A DNA stretch of 6,808 bases from NCBI GenBank assembly GCA_003230795.1, contig QIGM01000074.1, positions 1 through 6,808 on the forward strand, in the 5' to 3' direction. The stretch comes from a bacterium (GTDB taxonomy: Bacteria; Bdellovibrionota_C; UBA2361; SZUA-149). Below the pieces are notes generated by a model. It was given only the letters and a program-made list of their open reading frames with translations, made no database searches and was not told the origin of the DNA. Shown in pieces: positions 6,654 through 6,808 of this stretch. The position numbers and the translations under genes were made by a program. Position 1 is the first letter of the stretch, and each line of letters opens with the position of its first letter.

Positions 6654-6672
6654 ACTGTCATGACAAGACAGT
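6654..6672. promoter_or_regulatory. Palindromic operator-like or leader hairpin site
   Basis: ACTGTC (6654-6659) and GACAGT (6667-6672) are perfect six-base inverted arms around seven bases. Nested in it is a perfect ten-base palindrome, TGTCATGACA (6656-6665). It ends 12 bases before the Shine-Dalgarno AAGGAAG of the small ORF, a fitting place for a repressor operator or a translational leader hairpin. The ligand or regulator is unknown. Confidence 0.35.
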
Positions 6673-6695
6673 TATATTTCTGAAAGGAAGTGATT

Positions 6696-6808
6696 ATGAT
6701 GTCATCTTTTATTGTTTGGACGTCAAATGAAAATTTAAGATCTTACAGTGAATGGGCTCATTATAGCACATTCAAAACAAAAAAAGAGGCAGAGGAGTTT
6801 TCGAAAGA
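6696..6808 (+). CDS. Small hypothetical protein, 5' part only
   Basis: An ATG at 6696 opens a frame that continues past the window end (37 complete codons seen). It is preceded by a strong Shine-Dalgarno sequence, AAGGAAG at 6684-6690, with five to seven bases to the start; a second ATG at 6699 is the alternative. The protein begins MMSSFIVWTSNENLRSYSEW and continues with a Lys/Glu-rich stretch (FKTKKEAEEFSK), resembling a short beta strand followed by an amphipathic helix. No signal peptide or membrane segment is visible. I do not recognise a family. AT-rich codons and isolation behind about 610 noncoding bases differ from the genes to the left and could mean acquired DNA, but the sample is short. 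Confidence 0.6.
   Translation, partial: MMSSFIVWTSNENLRSYSEWAHYSTFKTKKEAEEFSK

Larger units (their letters stand above)
6087..6695. other. Long AT-rich intergenic region with multiple hairpins, no convincing gene
   Basis: About 610 bases separate the lpxC stop from the next start. I see no coding frame of useful length on either strand, no tRNA, and no match to 6S, tmRNA, SRP or RNase P signatures. Inverted repeats stand out: GTTTTTGTG with CATAAAAAC (6275-6299, one G-U pair), TAATGT with ACATTA (6446-6461), AAGGAA with TTCTTT (6507-6523, one G-U), and the two listed separately (6563-6616, 6654-6672). No good terminator follows lpxC. The region may be a long leader, an unrecognised small RNA, or the edge of acquired DNA. 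Confidence 0.6.

Noticed and set aside
6230..6808. Retron (structured RNA followed by reverse transcriptase)
   Set aside because: The ORF after the structured region does not begin like a retron reverse transcriptase, and I see no outer a1/a2 inverted repeat.

Overview
The window reads as chromosomal DNA of a Gram-negative bacterium of moderate GC (roughly mid-40s percent by eye). An LpxC lipid A biosynthesis domain implies an outer membrane with LPS. CmoB and a tRNA-Cys with encoded CCA point to a proteobacterial-type lineage. I cannot name a genus.

Layout. Positions 1-228 hold a possible divergent gene start on the minus strand and the leader of cmoB. cmoB (229-1209) is the tRNA wobble-uridine carboxymethyltransferase. 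After a 92-base gap comes an 824-residue protein (1302-3776) with N-terminal beta-sandwich-like modules and a C-terminal GT4 glycosyltransferase domain. The region 3777-3942 carries a plausible sigma70 promoter and two mutually exclusive hairpins ahead of tRNA-Cys(GCA) (3943-4017). A seven-iron ferredoxin of the FdxA type follows (4159-4491). Next is a 452-residue fusion of a phosphorylatable receiver domain to a complete LpxC (4728-6086). From 6087 to 6695 there is no convincing gene; this AT-rich stretch contains several hairpins, the best an 18-pair inverted repeat at 6563-6616. A small, well-initiated ORF of unknown function starts at 6696 and runs off the window.

All convincing genes point right, but the gaps (92 to about 240 bases) and unrelated functions suggest separate transcription units rather than one operon. 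The glycosyltransferase and the LpxC fusion both plausibly serve the cell envelope; cmoB and tRNA-Cys belong to translation.

The most notable item is the receiver-LpxC fusion. All visible phosphorylation residues of the receiver and all zinc and catalytic residues of LpxC are present. The linker has no usable internal start codon, so the deacetylase can apparently only be made attached to a signalling domain. This suggests, but does not prove, direct two-component control of the committed step of lipid A synthesis.
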